Shown: piece by piece, positions 26,542 through 35,513 of the stretch
Layout: each line of letters starts with the position of its first letter
Position numbering within the stretch: position 1 is the stretch's first letter
Origin: Halomonas sp. QHL1
Lineage (GTDB): Bacteria; Pseudomonadota; Gammaproteobacteria; Pseudomonadales; Halomonadaceae
Length of the DNA: 64,000 bases
NCBI RefSeq assembly: GCF_001882345.1
Contig: NZ_MINL01000001.1
Coordinates: 3,419,852-3,483,851, forward strand
Direction: 5' to 3'
The notes under the pieces: model-generated
Told to the model about the DNA's origin: nothing
Database searches by the model: none
Seen by the model: the letters and a program-made list of their open reading frames with translations, nothing else
Program-made: the position numbers and the translations under genes

Positions 26542-26973
26542 TTACCCCAACTTATGCGGCACGACCTCATGACCCATTTCTTTATAGCGCTGCCAGCAGG
26601 CGCGTTTGGCGACCAGCACTTGTTGATGCTGATTGATGATCTCGGCAATTCGCGCGTAGCGCTCTACGCCTTCGGGGATATCGGGGTGCAGGTTGAGTAG
26701 CGCGGTCTCTTCCTTGGGCACCGGCAACTGCTGCCAGCCTAGCGTGATCGGTACGCTGTTGGCCATTTCACTATCTTCTAATGCGTGGGGCAGGTAGGCG
26801 TCCGGGCGGAAATTCCACAGCGCGTTATCGGCCTGCTCGGCGAGGGCTTTATCTTCGCAATGCAAATGCAGGCGGTAGCCTTTGCGCCAGATGGTTTCGG
26901 CGAGCTTGCAGGCAAACTGCAAACGCGCTTCTAAGGTTGTATCGGGCAAAATGTAGAAATCAATGCGCGCCAT
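26542..26973 (-). CDS. holC: DNA polymerase III chi subunit
   Basis: This 143-residue protein matches HolC: 'ARIDFYILPDTTLEARLQFACKLAETIW' spans its first 30 residues, then 'ALAEQADNALWNFRPDAYLPHAL' and 'LLNLHPDIPEG'. Chi joins the clamp-loader psi subunit to single-strand-binding protein at the replication fork. ATG start downstream of GGTGG. The conserved order pepA-holC-valS holds in direction but is broken here by ilvE upstream and by the Spy-like and MFS genes downstream. Confidence 0.92.
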   Translation of the reverse strand: MARIDFYILPDTTLEARLQFACKLAETIWRKGYRLHLHCEDKALAEQADNALWNFRPDAYLPHALEDSEMANSVPITLGWQQLPVPKEETALLNLHPDIPEGVERYARIAEIINQHQQVLVAKRACWQRYKEMGHEVVPHKLG

Positions 26974-27009
26974 GGCGGTTCCACCAGGTAAGTCGGTTCC
27001 AGAAACAAC

Positions 27010-27032
27010 ACCGCCGCATAAAATGCGGCGGT
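27010..27032 (-). terminator. Terminator downstream of ilvE
   Basis: ACCGCCGCAT and ATGCGGCGGT form a perfect 10-bp stem with a 3-base loop. On the minus strand it is followed by GTTGTTTCT. It lies between ilvE and holC, so holC probably has its own promoter or relies on read-through. Confidence 0.65.
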
Positions 27033-27052
27033 ATGTGGGGTAAGCCCTAGCG

Positions 27053-28168
27053 TTACACCAGCTTGGTTAGCCAGCCGTACTTATCTTCGCTGCGGCCGTA
27101 CTGCAGATCGAGTAGCTTGGTCCGGATGCGCATGGCGACCTCATTGCTGTTGTTATCTGCTGTGAGACGAATACGCTCGTTCCCGCTGACCAGTTCGCCC
27201 ACCGGGGTGATGACCGCAGCGGTGCCGCAGGCAAATACTTCGGTGATCTCGCCAGACGCCGCGCCTTCACGCCACTCGTCGATGCTGATAGCGCGCTCTT
27301 CCGGCGTCAGACCTTCATCTTTGGCCAGCGTGAGGACAGAATTGCGCGTCACGCCTTCTAAAATGGTGTCGGTCAGGCGCGGGGTGACCAAGCGACCGTC
27401 TTTGAAGACGAAGAACAGGTTCATACCGCCGAGCTCTTCCACCCACTTGTTTTCAGCGGCATCAAGAAACGCAACCTGACCACACTGATGGGCTTCGGCC
27501 TCTTTCTGCGCGGCTAATGAAGCGGCGTAGTTACCGCCACATTTAGCAAAGCCGGTCCCACCGGGGGCAGCGCGCTTATAGTTCGAGGAGAGCCAGATCG
27601 AAACCGGGGCAACGCCGCCTTTAAAGTACGCCGCCGCCGGAGAGGCGATCACGTAGTAATCGACTTCCTGCGATGGACGTACGCCCAGAAACGCTTCCGA
27701 GGCGATCATAAACGGACGTAGATAGAGGCTGCACTCGTCAGAAGCGCTGGCAGGCGTTGGCACCCAGGCGTGGTCTTGCGCCAATAGCGCTTTCAGTGAG
27801 CCAATAAAGTCTTCATCGGAAAGCTCTGGCAGTGCCAAGCGGCGGGCACTGCGGCGAAAACGCTCGGCGTTTTTCTCTGGGCGGAATGTCCAGATAGAGC
27901 CGTCGGCATGGCGATAGGCTTTGATGCCCTCAAAAATCTCCTGGCCGTAGTGCAGTACAGAGGCAGCAGGGTCGAGGGTTAGCGGGCCGTAGGGGCGCAC
28001 CTGATGTCCGTGCCAATCAGCATCGCCAGTCCAACGGATGTGCGCCATATGATCGGTAAAGTAGCGACCAAAGCCGGGATTTTTAAGAATATTGTCACGT
28101 ATTTCATCGGCCATCGGTTGATTGGATGGCAGGGTTTCAAAACTCGTTTCAAAGCTGGCAGTGGGCAC
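27053..28168 (-). CDS. ilvE: Branched-chain amino acid aminotransferase
   Basis: This 371-residue fold-type IV PLP enzyme is of the longer BCAT type (about 350-370 residues, like the mitochondrial enzymes) rather than the 309-residue E. coli IlvE. It has 'LHYGQEIFEGIKAYR', 'GGTGFAKCGGNYAASLAAQ' holding the PLP-binding Lys region, 'EELGGMNLFFVF' and 'EVFACGTAAVITPVGEL'. It interconverts Val, Leu and Ile with their 2-oxo acids in the cytoplasm. The start is read as a GTG with GGAG 10 bases upstream; a later ATG (residue 19) is possible. It lies inside the usually unbroken pepA-holC pair. Confidence 0.93.
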   Translation of the reverse strand: MPTASFETSFETLPSNQPMADEIRDNILKNPGFGRYFTDHMAHIRWTGDADWHGHQVRPYGPLTLDPAASVLHYGQEIFEGIKAYRHADGSIWTFRPEKNAERFRRSARRLALPELSDEDFIGSLKALLAQDHAWVPTPASASDECSLYLRPFMIASEAFLGVRPSQEVDYYVIASPAAAYFKGGVAPVSIWLSSNYKRAAPGGTGFAKCGGNYAASLAAQKEAEAHQCGQVAFLDAAENKWVEELGGMNLFFVFKDGRLVTPRLTDTILEGVTRNSVLTLAKDEGLTPEERAISIDEWREGAASGEITEVFACGTAAVITPVGELVSGNERIRLTADNNSNEVAMRIRTKLLDLQYGRSEDKYGWLTKLV

Positions 28169-28290
28169 GGCTGTTACTCTCCGCTTGAACCGACTCTGTT
28201 AGCAGGACGGTTGGGTGTTATTGACGATAAGTTGATAGCGATAGAGGCCCAGCGAGTGTTAGCCCGCTGCACCTTGATATGTTCAGGTTT

Positions 28291-28319
28291 AACGGTTGCC
28301 GCGCTGAAAGGCAACCGTT
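28291..28319 (-). terminator. Hairpin downstream of pepA
   Basis: AACGGTTGCC (28291-28300) and GGCAACCGTT (28310-28319) form a perfect 10-bp stem 18 bases past the pepA stop. No T run follows, so it may protect the mRNA end or act weakly as a terminator. Confidence 0.45.
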
Positions 28320-28336
28320 GATGACGCGTTGTGATA

Positions 28337-29857
28337 TTAGGTGTCGCTCTTTTCTACTTGCGCGTCTGTTTCACGATCAAGCAGGTACTGGGTTAGCAGC
28401 CCCACAGGACGGCCGGTGGCGCCTTTCTGCTTGCCGGAGTGCCAGGCGGTACCGGCAATATCCAGGTGCGCCCAGGGGAAGTGATCGGCAAAGCGCGACA
28501 AAAAGCATGCGGCGGTAATCGTGCCCGCCGGGCGGCCGCCAATATTGGCCAGATCGGCAAAGTTGGATTCAAGCTGCTCTTGATACTCGTCCCATAGCGG
28601 TAGGTGCCAAGCGCGATCCCAGGCGGCTTCGCCCGCATCCAGCAGATCCAGCGCCAGGTCGTCGTCGTTGGAGAGCAGCCCGGTAGCGTGGTGGCCCAGG
28701 CCCACAATCACGGCGCCGGTGAGAGTGGCGATATCCACCACGCTGGCCGGGGTAAAGCGCTCGGCATAAGTGAGTGCATCGCACAGCACCAGGCGGCCTT
28801 CCGCGTCGGTATTGAGCACTTCGACGGTCAGGCCTTTAAGGGTTTTGATGATATCGCCAGGCTTGGTGGCATTGCCGTCGGGCATGTTTTCCGCAGCGGC
28901 AACGATAAATACCAGATTGAGCTTGGGTTTAATCGCCAACACCGCTTTGACGGTGCCGAATACGCTGGCGGCGCCGCACATGTCGAACTTCATTTCGTCC
29001 ATGCCTTCGCCGGGCTTGAGCGAAATGCCGCCGGTATCAAAGGTAATGCCTTTGCCTACCAATACATGGGGCGCTTCTTCGCTTTCTTCGGCGCCCTGGT
29101 ACTTCATAACGATCAGGCGTGTTGGCTCTTTGCTGCCACGACCTACAGAGAGCAGCGAACCTGCGCCCAAGGCTTCCAGCGCTTCTTCATCGAGAATTTC
29201 GACCTCAAGCGCGCCTTTTGAGTCGCGGCCCAGTTGCTGCGCCTGCTCTGCTAAATAGCGGGGCGTGCAGATGTTAGCGGGCAGGTTGCCCAGGGTGCGG
29301 GTATAGTTGATGCCTTGGCCAATAGCATTGCCCACTAACGCACCTTGCTTAACCTGGGGCACAGCATCAGCATCGCTGATCATTAATGTCAGCTTGGCAA
29401 GGCTGGGGGCCGGTGCAGGCGATGATTTGAACTGGTCGAAGCGATAAATAGCCCGCTCGGCCGCTTCCATTACCTTGCGTGCTTTCCAGGCCGCATCGCG
29501 GTCAGTCAGCGGAACATCGCCAAATACGACGCTGGCTTCATCGATGGGCAGCTTTACCAGCGCGGTCATGGCCGCATCCAGCGCCTTGATAAAGGCCGCT
29601 TCCTGGCATTTTTCGCGCTCACCCAAGCCCACCAGTAAGATGCGTTCGGTGCCCAGGCCCGGTGCAAAGGGTACCATTTGCACGTTGCCCAGCGCTGAGT
29701 CAAAGTCGCCGCGCTCCAGTAACTGGCCGATCAGGCGCTCGCTGGCGTCGTCCAGTTTGGCGACGGTGGGTAATAGATCGCCCCCTTTAAAAACCGGTAC
29801 CAAGAGGCAGGGTGTTTCAGCTTTGGCTGGGTTCGCGGTCTGAACGGAAAATTCCAT
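28337..29857 (-). CDS. pepA: Leucyl aminopeptidase PepA
   Basis: This 506-residue M17 family aminopeptidase has an N-terminal macro-like domain (1-165) and a C-terminal catalytic domain with 'VGKGITFDTGGISLKPG' and the family signature 'NTDAEGRLVLCDALTY', which carry the two-metal ligands and the catalytic Lys and Arg. It is a hexameric cytosolic peptidase; in E. coli PepA also binds DNA at carAB and at cer sites. GGAG lies 5 bases before the ATG. It is divergent from lptF across a 146-base gap, the conserved arrangement. Confidence 0.96.
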   Translation of the reverse strand: MEFSVQTANPAKAETPCLLVPVFKGGDLLPTVAKLDDASERLIGQLLERGDFDSALGNVQMVPFAPGLGTERILLVGLGEREKCQEAAFIKALDAAMTALVKLPIDEASVVFGDVPLTDRDAAWKARKVMEAAERAIYRFDQFKSSPAPAPSLAKLTLMISDADAVPQVKQGALVGNAIGQGINYTRTLGNLPANICTPRYLAEQAQQLGRDSKGALEVEILDEEALEALGAGSLLSVGRGSKEPTRLIVMKYQGAEESEEAPHVLVGKGITFDTGGISLKPGEGMDEMKFDMCGAASVFGTVKAVLAIKPKLNLVFIVAAAENMPDGNATKPGDIIKTLKGLTVEVLNTDAEGRLVLCDALTYAERFTPASVVDIATLTGAVIVGLGHHATGLLSNDDDLALDLLDAGEAAWDRAWHLPLWDEYQEQLESNFADLANIGGRPAGTITAACFLSRFADHFPWAHLDIAGTAWHSGKQKGATGRPVGLLTQYLLDRETDAQVEKSDT

Positions 29858-30003
29858 GACGTCTCCAACAAGACAAGCATCGAGGGATTCGGGATAATGC
29901 CCCGTTGCTTTTGATTTTGAAAAGGGACTGTGAATAGTTTGATTAGTGTACCCAAGCCATGCGCTTATTGCATGGCATCCTGCACGACTAGCCGGAGAGC
30001 GCG

Positions 30004-31083
30004 TTGATTTTATTTCGGTATCTAACTCGCGAAGTGTTACTCACCATGTCAGCGGTCGCTGGCATTCTACTGCTGGTGATCATGGGCAGCCGCTTTATCC
30101 GTTATTTTTCGGACGCGGCGGAAGGCGATATCCCTGTCTCCATGTTAGGTAGTCTGATGATGTTTCACCTGCCTGGCTTTATGGAATTGATCCTACCGCT
30201 GTCGTTTTTTCTAGGCATCCTGCTCGCCTACGGGCAGCTCTATATGAACAGCGAAATCACCGTGATGGTCGCCTGCGGGATGAGCCCCACGCGGCTGTTG
30301 AAAGTGACCCTGCTGCCCGCCAGCGTCGTCGCGGTGCTGGTCGGTATCTGTAGTCTATGGCTGACGCCTTTTGGGGCGCTGCAAACCGAGACTGCGCTGG
30401 AAGAGCAGCGTAGCCGCCTGGATGTTTCCGTCCTGGCCCCAGGGCGCTTTCAAGAGTTCGGCGGTGGCCGTACCGCGTATATAGGCGGCTTCTCTAGCGA
30501 CGGCACAGAAATGCGAGACGTGCTGGTGCACGAACAGAACCAGCCGGGCGACGAAGGCACCCACGACTTCGTTACCCGCGCGGTATCGGGTTATCAGGAA
30601 ACCCGCCTCGAAACCGGTAGCCGTTTTCTGGTGTTGGATGACGGTGAGCGCTACGGGGTGACGCCTGGCGAGAAGAGCGCCGAGCGGCTCACGTTTGAGC
30701 GCTACACGCTGCGCCTGGGTTTGAGTCGCGACCGACAGGAGCTTGATTCACTGGAGTACGCCACCACGGCCGCGCTATGGAATAATCCCAACCCCCGTGC
30801 CCAAGCCCAGTGGCAGTGGCGGGCCGGGCTGCCACTGATGGTGTTTGTATTGGCCTTATTGGCGCAGCCACTTTCACGGGTTAATCCCCGTCAGGGGCGT
30901 TTTGGCAAGCTACTACCTGCCGTATTTTTATACGTCGCCTATCTCAGCCTGCTGCTTGCGGTAGTTGATGCGATTGGCAGCGGTACTTGGCCCACCATGC
31001 TGGGCGTTTGGCCAGTGCATGGGCTGTTTTTAGGGCTGGGCCTATTATTGCTATGGCGCTCGCAACACAAGGGGATGCGCTAA
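30004..31083 (+). CDS. lptF: LPS export ABC transporter permease LptF
   Basis: This 359-residue protein is one of the two membrane subunits of the LptB2FG machine that lifts lipopolysaccharide out of the inner membrane. It has two N-terminal helices, a helix pair ending near residue 120, a periplasmic beta-jellyroll (about 130-265), and three C-terminal helices. 'SEITVMVACGMSP' is the coupling region. The start is a TTG with GGAG upstream; from it the protein begins MILFRYLTRE, matching the conserved LptF N-terminus. The next gene lptG overlaps its stop codon by one base. Confidence 0.95.
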   Translation: MILFRYLTREVLLTMSAVAGILLLVIMGSRFIRYFSDAAEGDIPVSMLGSLMMFHLPGFMELILPLSFFLGILLAYGQLYMNSEITVMVACGMSPTRLLKVTLLPASVVAVLVGICSLWLTPFGALQTETALEEQRSRLDVSVLAPGRFQEFGGGRTAYIGGFSSDGTEMRDVLVHEQNQPGDEGTHDFVTRAVSGYQETRLETGSRFLVLDDGERYGVTPGEKSAERLTFERYTLRLGLSRDRQELDSLEYATTAALWNNPNPRAQAQWQWRAGLPLMVFVLALLAQPLSRVNPRQGRFGKLLPAVFLYVAYLSLLLAVVDAIGSGTWPTMLGVWPVHGLFLGLGLLLLWRSQHKGMR

Positions 31084-32147
31084 TGGTGCTTGACCGTCTC
31101 GACCGTTATATTGCCCGCAACGTGCTGGCGGCCATTATCGTCGTTCAGTTCGTGCTATTGGGCTTGGATATTACCATCGCCTATATCGATGATTTAGGTG
31201 ATGTACAGGAAGGCTATACGGCCTTAGATGCACTCCTTTACTTGCTAATGCGTACACCTTGGCGCTTCTATCAGTACGCCCCGGTGGCGGTATTGATCGG
31301 GGCGCTGATTGGTTTGGGCAGCATGGCTTCCAGCAACGAGCTTACCGTCATGCGCGCCGCTGGCCGCTCCCTGGCGCGGATTTTGTGGGGAGTGATGAAG
31401 CCAGTTCTAGTCGTAGTGGTTGTAGTGCTGTTAGTCGCCGAGTATGTCAGCCCGCGCACCGAGCAGTATGCCGAGGCGTGGCGACTGGAAAAAGTCCAGG
31501 GCGAAGGGACCATGCTAACCAGCCGCAGTGGCTGGCAGATTGAGGGCGACAGCGTCTACCGTTTCGGGGCGATTCGTGCGGATGATATCGTGCTTGAATT
31601 ATCCCGCTACCGTTTTGATGAGCAGCAGCTAGTCGAAGCCACCTACGCCCAGCGTGCTCGCTGGGAGGGCGATGCTTGGCGTTTGGAAAACGTCACTACC
31701 ACGCGCATTTTTGATGATCATACCGAGTCTGACCAAGCCGCAAGCTTGGACTGGGAAACCTCCTTTACGCCCACCCAACTAGAGCGGCTGCTGCGCGATA
31801 TTGAGAGTCAGGCACCCAGCGAACTTTGGGCTTATGCACAGTTCCTTGAAGGTCAGGGCCTGCAGAATGACCAAGCGCTGCTCTATTTTTGGCAGAAGAT
31901 GCTGATGCCACTCACCATGGGGTCGCTGGTGCTAATTGCTGCCTCCTTTGTGTTTGGTCCCCTGCGCACCGTGGCTGCAGGCACCCGGGTGTTTTACGGC
32001 GTTATCACCGGGCTTACCTTTAAGTACGTTCAGGATCTGCTGGCGCCCGCCTCGACGATTTTTGGCTTTTCACCCGTCTGGGCTGTGCTGGTGCCGACTC
32101 TGGCGTGTGCAGGGGTCGGGATCTTCTTCCTACGTCGCAACGGTTAA
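31083..32147 (+). CDS. lptG: LPS export ABC transporter permease LptG
   Basis: This 354-residue partner of LptF begins at the ATG in TAATG, sharing one base with the lptF stop. The open frame reaches further upstream (30987), but that part lies inside lptF. Layout is as in LptF: N-terminal helices ('NVLAAIIVVQFVLLGLDITI'), the coupling segment 'SNELTVMRAAGRSLARI', a periplasmic jellyroll domain (about 135-250), then C-terminal helices. LptB, the shared ATPase, is not in the window. Confidence 0.95.
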   Translation: MVLDRLDRYIARNVLAAIIVVQFVLLGLDITIAYIDDLGDVQEGYTALDALLYLLMRTPWRFYQYAPVAVLIGALIGLGSMASSNELTVMRAAGRSLARILWGVMKPVLVVVVVVLLVAEYVSPRTEQYAEAWRLEKVQGEGTMLTSRSGWQIEGDSVYRFGAIRADDIVLELSRYRFDEQQLVEATYAQRARWEGDAWRLENVTTTRIFDDHTESDQAASLDWETSFTPTQLERLLRDIESQAPSELWAYAQFLEGQGLQNDQALLYFWQKMLMPLTMGSLVLIAASFVFGPLRTVAAGTRVFYGVITGLTFKYVQDLLAPASTIFGFSPVWAVLVPTLACAGVGIFFLRRNG

Positions 32148-32214
32148 TGCCGCAACGGCGAGCTACTACGGCCGATGATTATCCAAAACAGCCAACCAGG
32201 AGCCGAGAAAAACG

Positions 32215-32688
32215 ATGGGAACACGACGCTTTACTCAGTTGGATAGCGTATGGCCAGCGGGCCTTGGCCGACGACTGGGCGCCATGCTGTACGACGGCTT
32301 CTTAGTCACCGCGATTTGGATCGCGGTCACGGTCGCGCATATGGTTTTTTTCCGCTATGTGCTTGGCCAACAGCCCGAAGAGGTTGGCACTACGCCCGGT
32401 GATATTTGGAGTCTGCGTCTTATGCTGGTGTTTTTTGTCACACTTTTTTTCGTTTTTTCCTGGTCGCGTGGGGGTATGACCTTGGGCATGCAGGCTTGGC
32501 GATTAAGGGTGCAAACGGAAGAGGGGCGTTCATTGAACTTAAAGCAGTGCCTTATCCGCTGCGCGGTAGCATGGCTCTCGCTATTGGCGTTTGGTTTGGG
32601 CTACTTATGGGTGTTGTTCGATAAACAGCGTCGTAGCTGGCCGGATATTGTTTCCAAGACGCACACGGTGGTTTTGCCGAAAAAATAA
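32215..32688 (+). CDS. RDD-family membrane protein
   Basis: This 157-residue protein opens with 'AGLGRRLGAMLYDGFLV', the RDD motif (Arg on helix 1, then Asp), and has three to four hydrophobic helices with 'TLGMQAWRLRV' in the middle. RDD proteins are small inner-membrane proteins of largely unknown function; some are Na+/H+ antiporters in halophiles, which makes the presence here notable but proves nothing. It follows lptG by 67 bases on the same strand and may share its transcript. Confidence 0.8.
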   Translation: MGTRRFTQLDSVWPAGLGRRLGAMLYDGFLVTAIWIAVTVAHMVFFRYVLGQQPEEVGTTPGDIWSLRLMLVFFVTLFFVFSWSRGGMTLGMQAWRLRVQTEEGRSLNLKQCLIRCAVAWLSLLAFGLGYLWVLFDKQRRSWPDIVSKTHTVVLPKK

Positions 32689-32802
32689 TTCTTACTGACG
32701 TGAGCCGAAAAGTAGCGCTGAGACAACATCTTATGGTGGTGCTTTTGTTGGTTAAGACGAATAGATAACAAAAAGCAGTCATTTCTACTTGATAAGATGT
32801 AT

Positions 32803-32821
32803 GCGAATCATTTACATTCAT
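32803..32821 (+). promoter_or_regulatory. Putative Fur box upstream of bfd
   Basis: GCGAATCATTTACATTCAT matches the Fur operator pattern GCGAATGATTATCATTCGC at 14 of 19 positions by eye. It ends 25 bases before the bfd start codon, where Fur would block RNA polymerase. Bfd releases iron from bacterioferritin in iron starvation, so Fur control is expected. Confidence 0.55.
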
Positions 32822-32846
32822 CTCATGACTTTTATGAGGTGTCGCC

Positions 32847-33053
32847 ATGTACGTTTGCGTGTGCAAGGGAGTAACCGACCATCAGATTCGCCAGCACGTT
32901 AGCGACGGAGCGCGCAGCTGGCGAGAAGTACGCGAAGCAACCGGCTGCGCAACGCAGTGCGGTAAGTGCGCGTGCTACGCTAAATCTATTACCCGCGATG
33001 CCGTTCATGAAGCACGCCAAGAAGCCGATATGGGCCTTGCTTACGCCGTGTGA
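32847..33053 (+). CDS. bfd: Bacterioferritin-associated ferredoxin
   Basis: This 68-residue [2Fe-2S] protein has cysteines at 4, 6, 38 and 41 ('MYVCVCKGV' and 'CGKC'), the same positions as the cluster ligands of E. coli Bfd, plus an extra Cys34. Bfd docks on bacterioferritin and passes electrons inward to release stored iron. TGAGG precedes the ATG. A Fur-like site lies directly upstream, and bfr follows 205 bases downstream with its own promoter. Confidence 0.94.
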   Translation: MYVCVCKGVTDHQIRQHVSDGARSWREVREATGCATQCGKCACYAKSITRDAVHEARQEADMGLAYAV

Positions 33054-33100
33054 CGCGAATCACTATTGTTAGGGTTATCTTTAGCAAATATATGATTTGC

Positions 33101-33128
33101 TTGAACTTTTGAATACCTTATCTATACT
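33101..33128 (+). promoter_or_regulatory. Probable sigma-70 promoter of bfr
   Basis: TTGAAC (33101-33106), a 16-base spacer, then TATACT (33123-33128). Downstream lies the perfect 12-base palindrome GTATAGCTATAC (33145-33156) and a third TATACT copy (33162-33167), possible regulator sites around the transcription start. Confidence 0.5.
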
Positions 33129-33258
33129 CTCTGGAAAGCTGGGAGTATAGCTATACACGTCTATACTTCTCTCCAAACGTAACTGCTTGATCGCGTTATT
33201 TAAAGGCCAGCTTAACCATTGGCATATACATCAGCATTACAGTAGATAAGGTGACGTT

Positions 33259-33741
33259 ATGAAAGGTGATACTAAAGTTCTCGAGCATCTCAATAAGGCG
33301 CTCGGTAACGAACTGGTCGCGATTAATCAGTACTTTTTGCACGCCAAAATGTACAAAGATTGGGGCCTGAAAGCGCTAGCCAAATGGGAATACGATGAAT
33401 CCATCGAAGAGATGCAGCACGCTGACAAGATCATTGAGCGCATTCTGTTCCTTGAAGGCATTCCCAACCTGCAAGACCTGGGCAAGCTGCACATCGGTGA
33501 AAACGTCAAAGAGATGCTCGAAAGCGATCTTAAAATCGAGCACGATGGCCGCAACGACTATATCGAAGCCATCACTTACTGCGAAAGCGTTAAAGATTAC
33601 GTTACCCGCGATATGCTCCGCGATCTGCTCGCCGACGAAGAAGGTCACATCGACCATATCGAGACTGAGCTCAAACTGATTGAGCAGGTCGGTATTCAGA
33701 ACTACCTGCAGCGCCAGATGCAAATGGCAGGCGAAGAGTAA
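33259..33741 (+). CDS. bfr: Bacterioferritin
   Basis: This 160-residue four-helix ferritin carries the dinuclear ferroxidase ligands in 'NELVAINQY' (Glu18), 'EEMQHADKI' (Glu51, His54), Glu94 and '[10 protein letters not shown]' (Glu127, His130). The heme-ligand Met52 is present in 'EEMQH'. The 24-mer stores ferric iron. TAAGGTG precedes the ATG. Pairing with bfd upstream gives a store-and-release unit, each gene with its own control region. Confidence 0.95.
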   Translation: MKGDTKVLEHLNKALGNELVAINQYFLHAKMYKDWGLKALAKWEYDESIEEMQHADKIIERILFLEGIPNLQDLGKLHIGENVKEMLESDLKIEHDGRNDYIEAITYCESVKDYVTRDMLRDLLADEEGHIDHIETELKLIEQVGIQNYLQRQMQMAGEE

Positions 33742-33795
33742 AACGCTTTAGCCAATTTGTTAGCTGACTTTTAGCTCAGCTATTAGCGCAACGCA

Positions 33796-33827
33796 AAACG
33801 GGCAGCCCATAGGCTGCCCGTTTTTTA
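33796..33827. terminator. Bidirectional terminator between bfr and cstA
   Basis: AAACGGGCAGCC (33796-33807) and GGCTGCCCGTTT (33812-33823) form a 12-bp stem with a 4-base loop, followed by a T run on the plus strand and an A/T-rich flank on the other. It can end both convergent genes, bfr and cstA. Confidence 0.82.
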
Positions 33828-33852
33828 TTGCTGGTACTCAACCTTCATCGCA

Positions 33853-35328
33853 CTACGAACTAGTGGCCAGCCTATCACCTGTTTTGCCAGCGGCGAGCGC
33901 TGATGTTACAGGCTCATCAACGGCAAAGGTTGTGCGGCTCAAGCGGCGTACACGCTTCATAAACAGCGCAATGCAAAGGAGCGTGCCTAGCGCAGCCACC
34001 ACATAGCTTAGCTGCAGCGGCAGACCAAAACCGATCGGCGCATAGGCTAAGTAGGTAAACGTGGCCATGGTCATAAAGGTGGCGGGGATTGAGGTAATCC
34101 AGTGAGGCTTACGCGACAGCACCAGGTACATGGTACCTACCCATAGGGCGATGACGGCGGTGGTCTGGTTCGCCCAGGAGAAGTAGCGCCACAGCAGGGT
34201 GAAGTCCATGTGCGTTAGCGCGTAAGACACCACAAACAGCGGGAGAGCGACCATGACGCGCTTCATAATCGGCTTTTGATCGATCTTGATGTAGTCGGCG
34301 ATGATCATCCGTGCACTGCGGAAAGCGGTATCGCCCGAGGTGATCGGCAGCACAATAACGCCGAGTACCGCCAGGGTGCCGCCTACAGCGCCGAGCATGG
34401 TGGTAGAAACTTCACTTACTACCGCGGCAGGGCCACCGGCAGCCAGTACATCGGAAAGCGACTGGTCGCCGTAGAACAGGCTCATGGCGGCGGCCGCCCA
34501 GATCATCGCAATGATGCCTTCGGTGATCATCATGCCGTAGAAAATTTTGCGGCCATTGGTTTCGTTTTGCGTGGTGCGCGAAATGATCGGCGTTTGGGTG
34601 GCGTGAAAACCGGAAAGCGCGCCGCAGGAAATGGTTAAAAACAGCAGCGGGAAAATCGGTGCAGCGTCGGGGTGCATATTCTGGAACGAGAGCTCGGGAA
34701 TCGGAGCGCCAGTAACGATCAAGCCGATACCGATACCCGCCGCGCTGAACAGCAGCAGGGCACCAAAGTAAGGGTAGATACGACCGATGACCTTATCAAT
34801 CGGCAGTAGGGTGGCAATCAGATAGTAAATAAAGATAGCGACGATGATCAGCGTTAGCGACAGTGAGGTCATATTGGCCAGCAGCGCCGCAGGCGAGGTG
34901 ACAAAAACCGTGCCGACTAACAGTAGCAGCAGAATGGCGAAGCCATTGACCACGTGCTTCATTGCTTTACCCAGGAACTTGCCTGCCAGCTGTGGCAAGT
35001 GAGCGCCGTGGTTGCGGATCGAGATCATGCCGGTCAGGTAATCGTGCACGGCGCCGGCAAAAATGCAGCCGACCACAATCCAAATAAACGCCACCGGTCC
35101 ATACAGCGCGCCGAGAATTGGGCCAAAAATAGGGCCGACACCGGCAATGTTTAATAACTGAATGAGCGAGTTACGCGTGGTGTTCATCGGCACGTAGTCG
35201 ATGTTGTCGCGCATGCTGAAAGCGGGCGTCTGACGTTTGCGGTCAGTCACGAAGACGCGCTCAACGAATTTCCCATAGGTAAAGTAGCCCGCTATCAGCA
35301 GCAGGATCGATACGATAAAGGTGATCAT
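33853..35328 (-). CDS. cstA: CstA-family carbon starvation / peptide or pyruvate transporter
   Basis: This 491-residue polytopic membrane protein has about 13-14 helices. It opens 'ITFIVSILLLIAGYFTYGKF' and has 'PIFGPILGALYGPVAFIWI' and 'GALSGFHATQTPIISRT', all family motifs. It belongs to the shorter CstA group (E. coli CstA and BtsT are about 700 residues and carry extra C-terminal helices). Family members take up peptides or pyruvate under carbon limitation; which applies here is not visible. ATG start with a weak ribosome site; monocistronic. Confidence 0.86.
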   Translation of the reverse strand: MITFIVSILLLIAGYFTYGKFVERVFVTDRKRQTPAFSMRDNIDYVPMNTTRNSLIQLLNIAGVGPIFGPILGALYGPVAFIWIVVGCIFAGAVHDYLTGMISIRNHGAHLPQLAGKFLGKAMKHVVNGFAILLLLLVGTVFVTSPAALLANMTSLSLTLIIVAIFIYYLIATLLPIDKVIGRIYPYFGALLLFSAAGIGIGLIVTGAPIPELSFQNMHPDAAPIFPLLFLTISCGALSGFHATQTPIISRTTQNETNGRKIFYGMMITEGIIAMIWAAAAMSLFYGDQSLSDVLAAGGPAAVVSEVSTTMLGAVGGTLAVLGVIVLPITSGDTAFRSARMIIADYIKIDQKPIMKRVMVALPLFVVSYALTHMDFTLLWRYFSWANQTTAVIALWVGTMYLVLSRKPHWITSIPATFMTMATFTYLAYAPIGFGLPLQLSYVVAALGTLLCIALFMKRVRRLSRTTFAVDEPVTSALAAGKTGDRLATSS

Positions 35329-35461
35329 CTAAGGTACCTAGAGCAGTGAGGGGAATGGGCGAGCATGCCGATGAGCATGCAAGCAGGCACTTCTTTAGCC
35401 GGGCTGAATGTACAGATAAGCACTATAAAATCACAGTTAGACTTTAGTGGGTTGTAAGCAA

Positions 35462-35493
35462 AAAAATGGACAGCCGAATGGCTGCCCATTTTA
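35462..35493 (-). terminator. Terminator downstream of sodC
   Basis: On the minus strand ATGGGCAGCC pairs with GGCTGTCCAT (one mismatch) around an ATTC loop, followed by TTTTTTT. It lies 21 bases past the sodC stop codon and upstream of cstA, so cstA must have its own promoter in the 120 bases between. Confidence 0.8.
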
Positions 35494-35513
35494 TCGTTTA
35501 GCAACGGCAAATT

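Noticed and set aside
30987..31082. Upstream extension of lptG
   Set aside because: It lies within lptF, and the ATG at 31083 gives the conserved LptG N-terminus.
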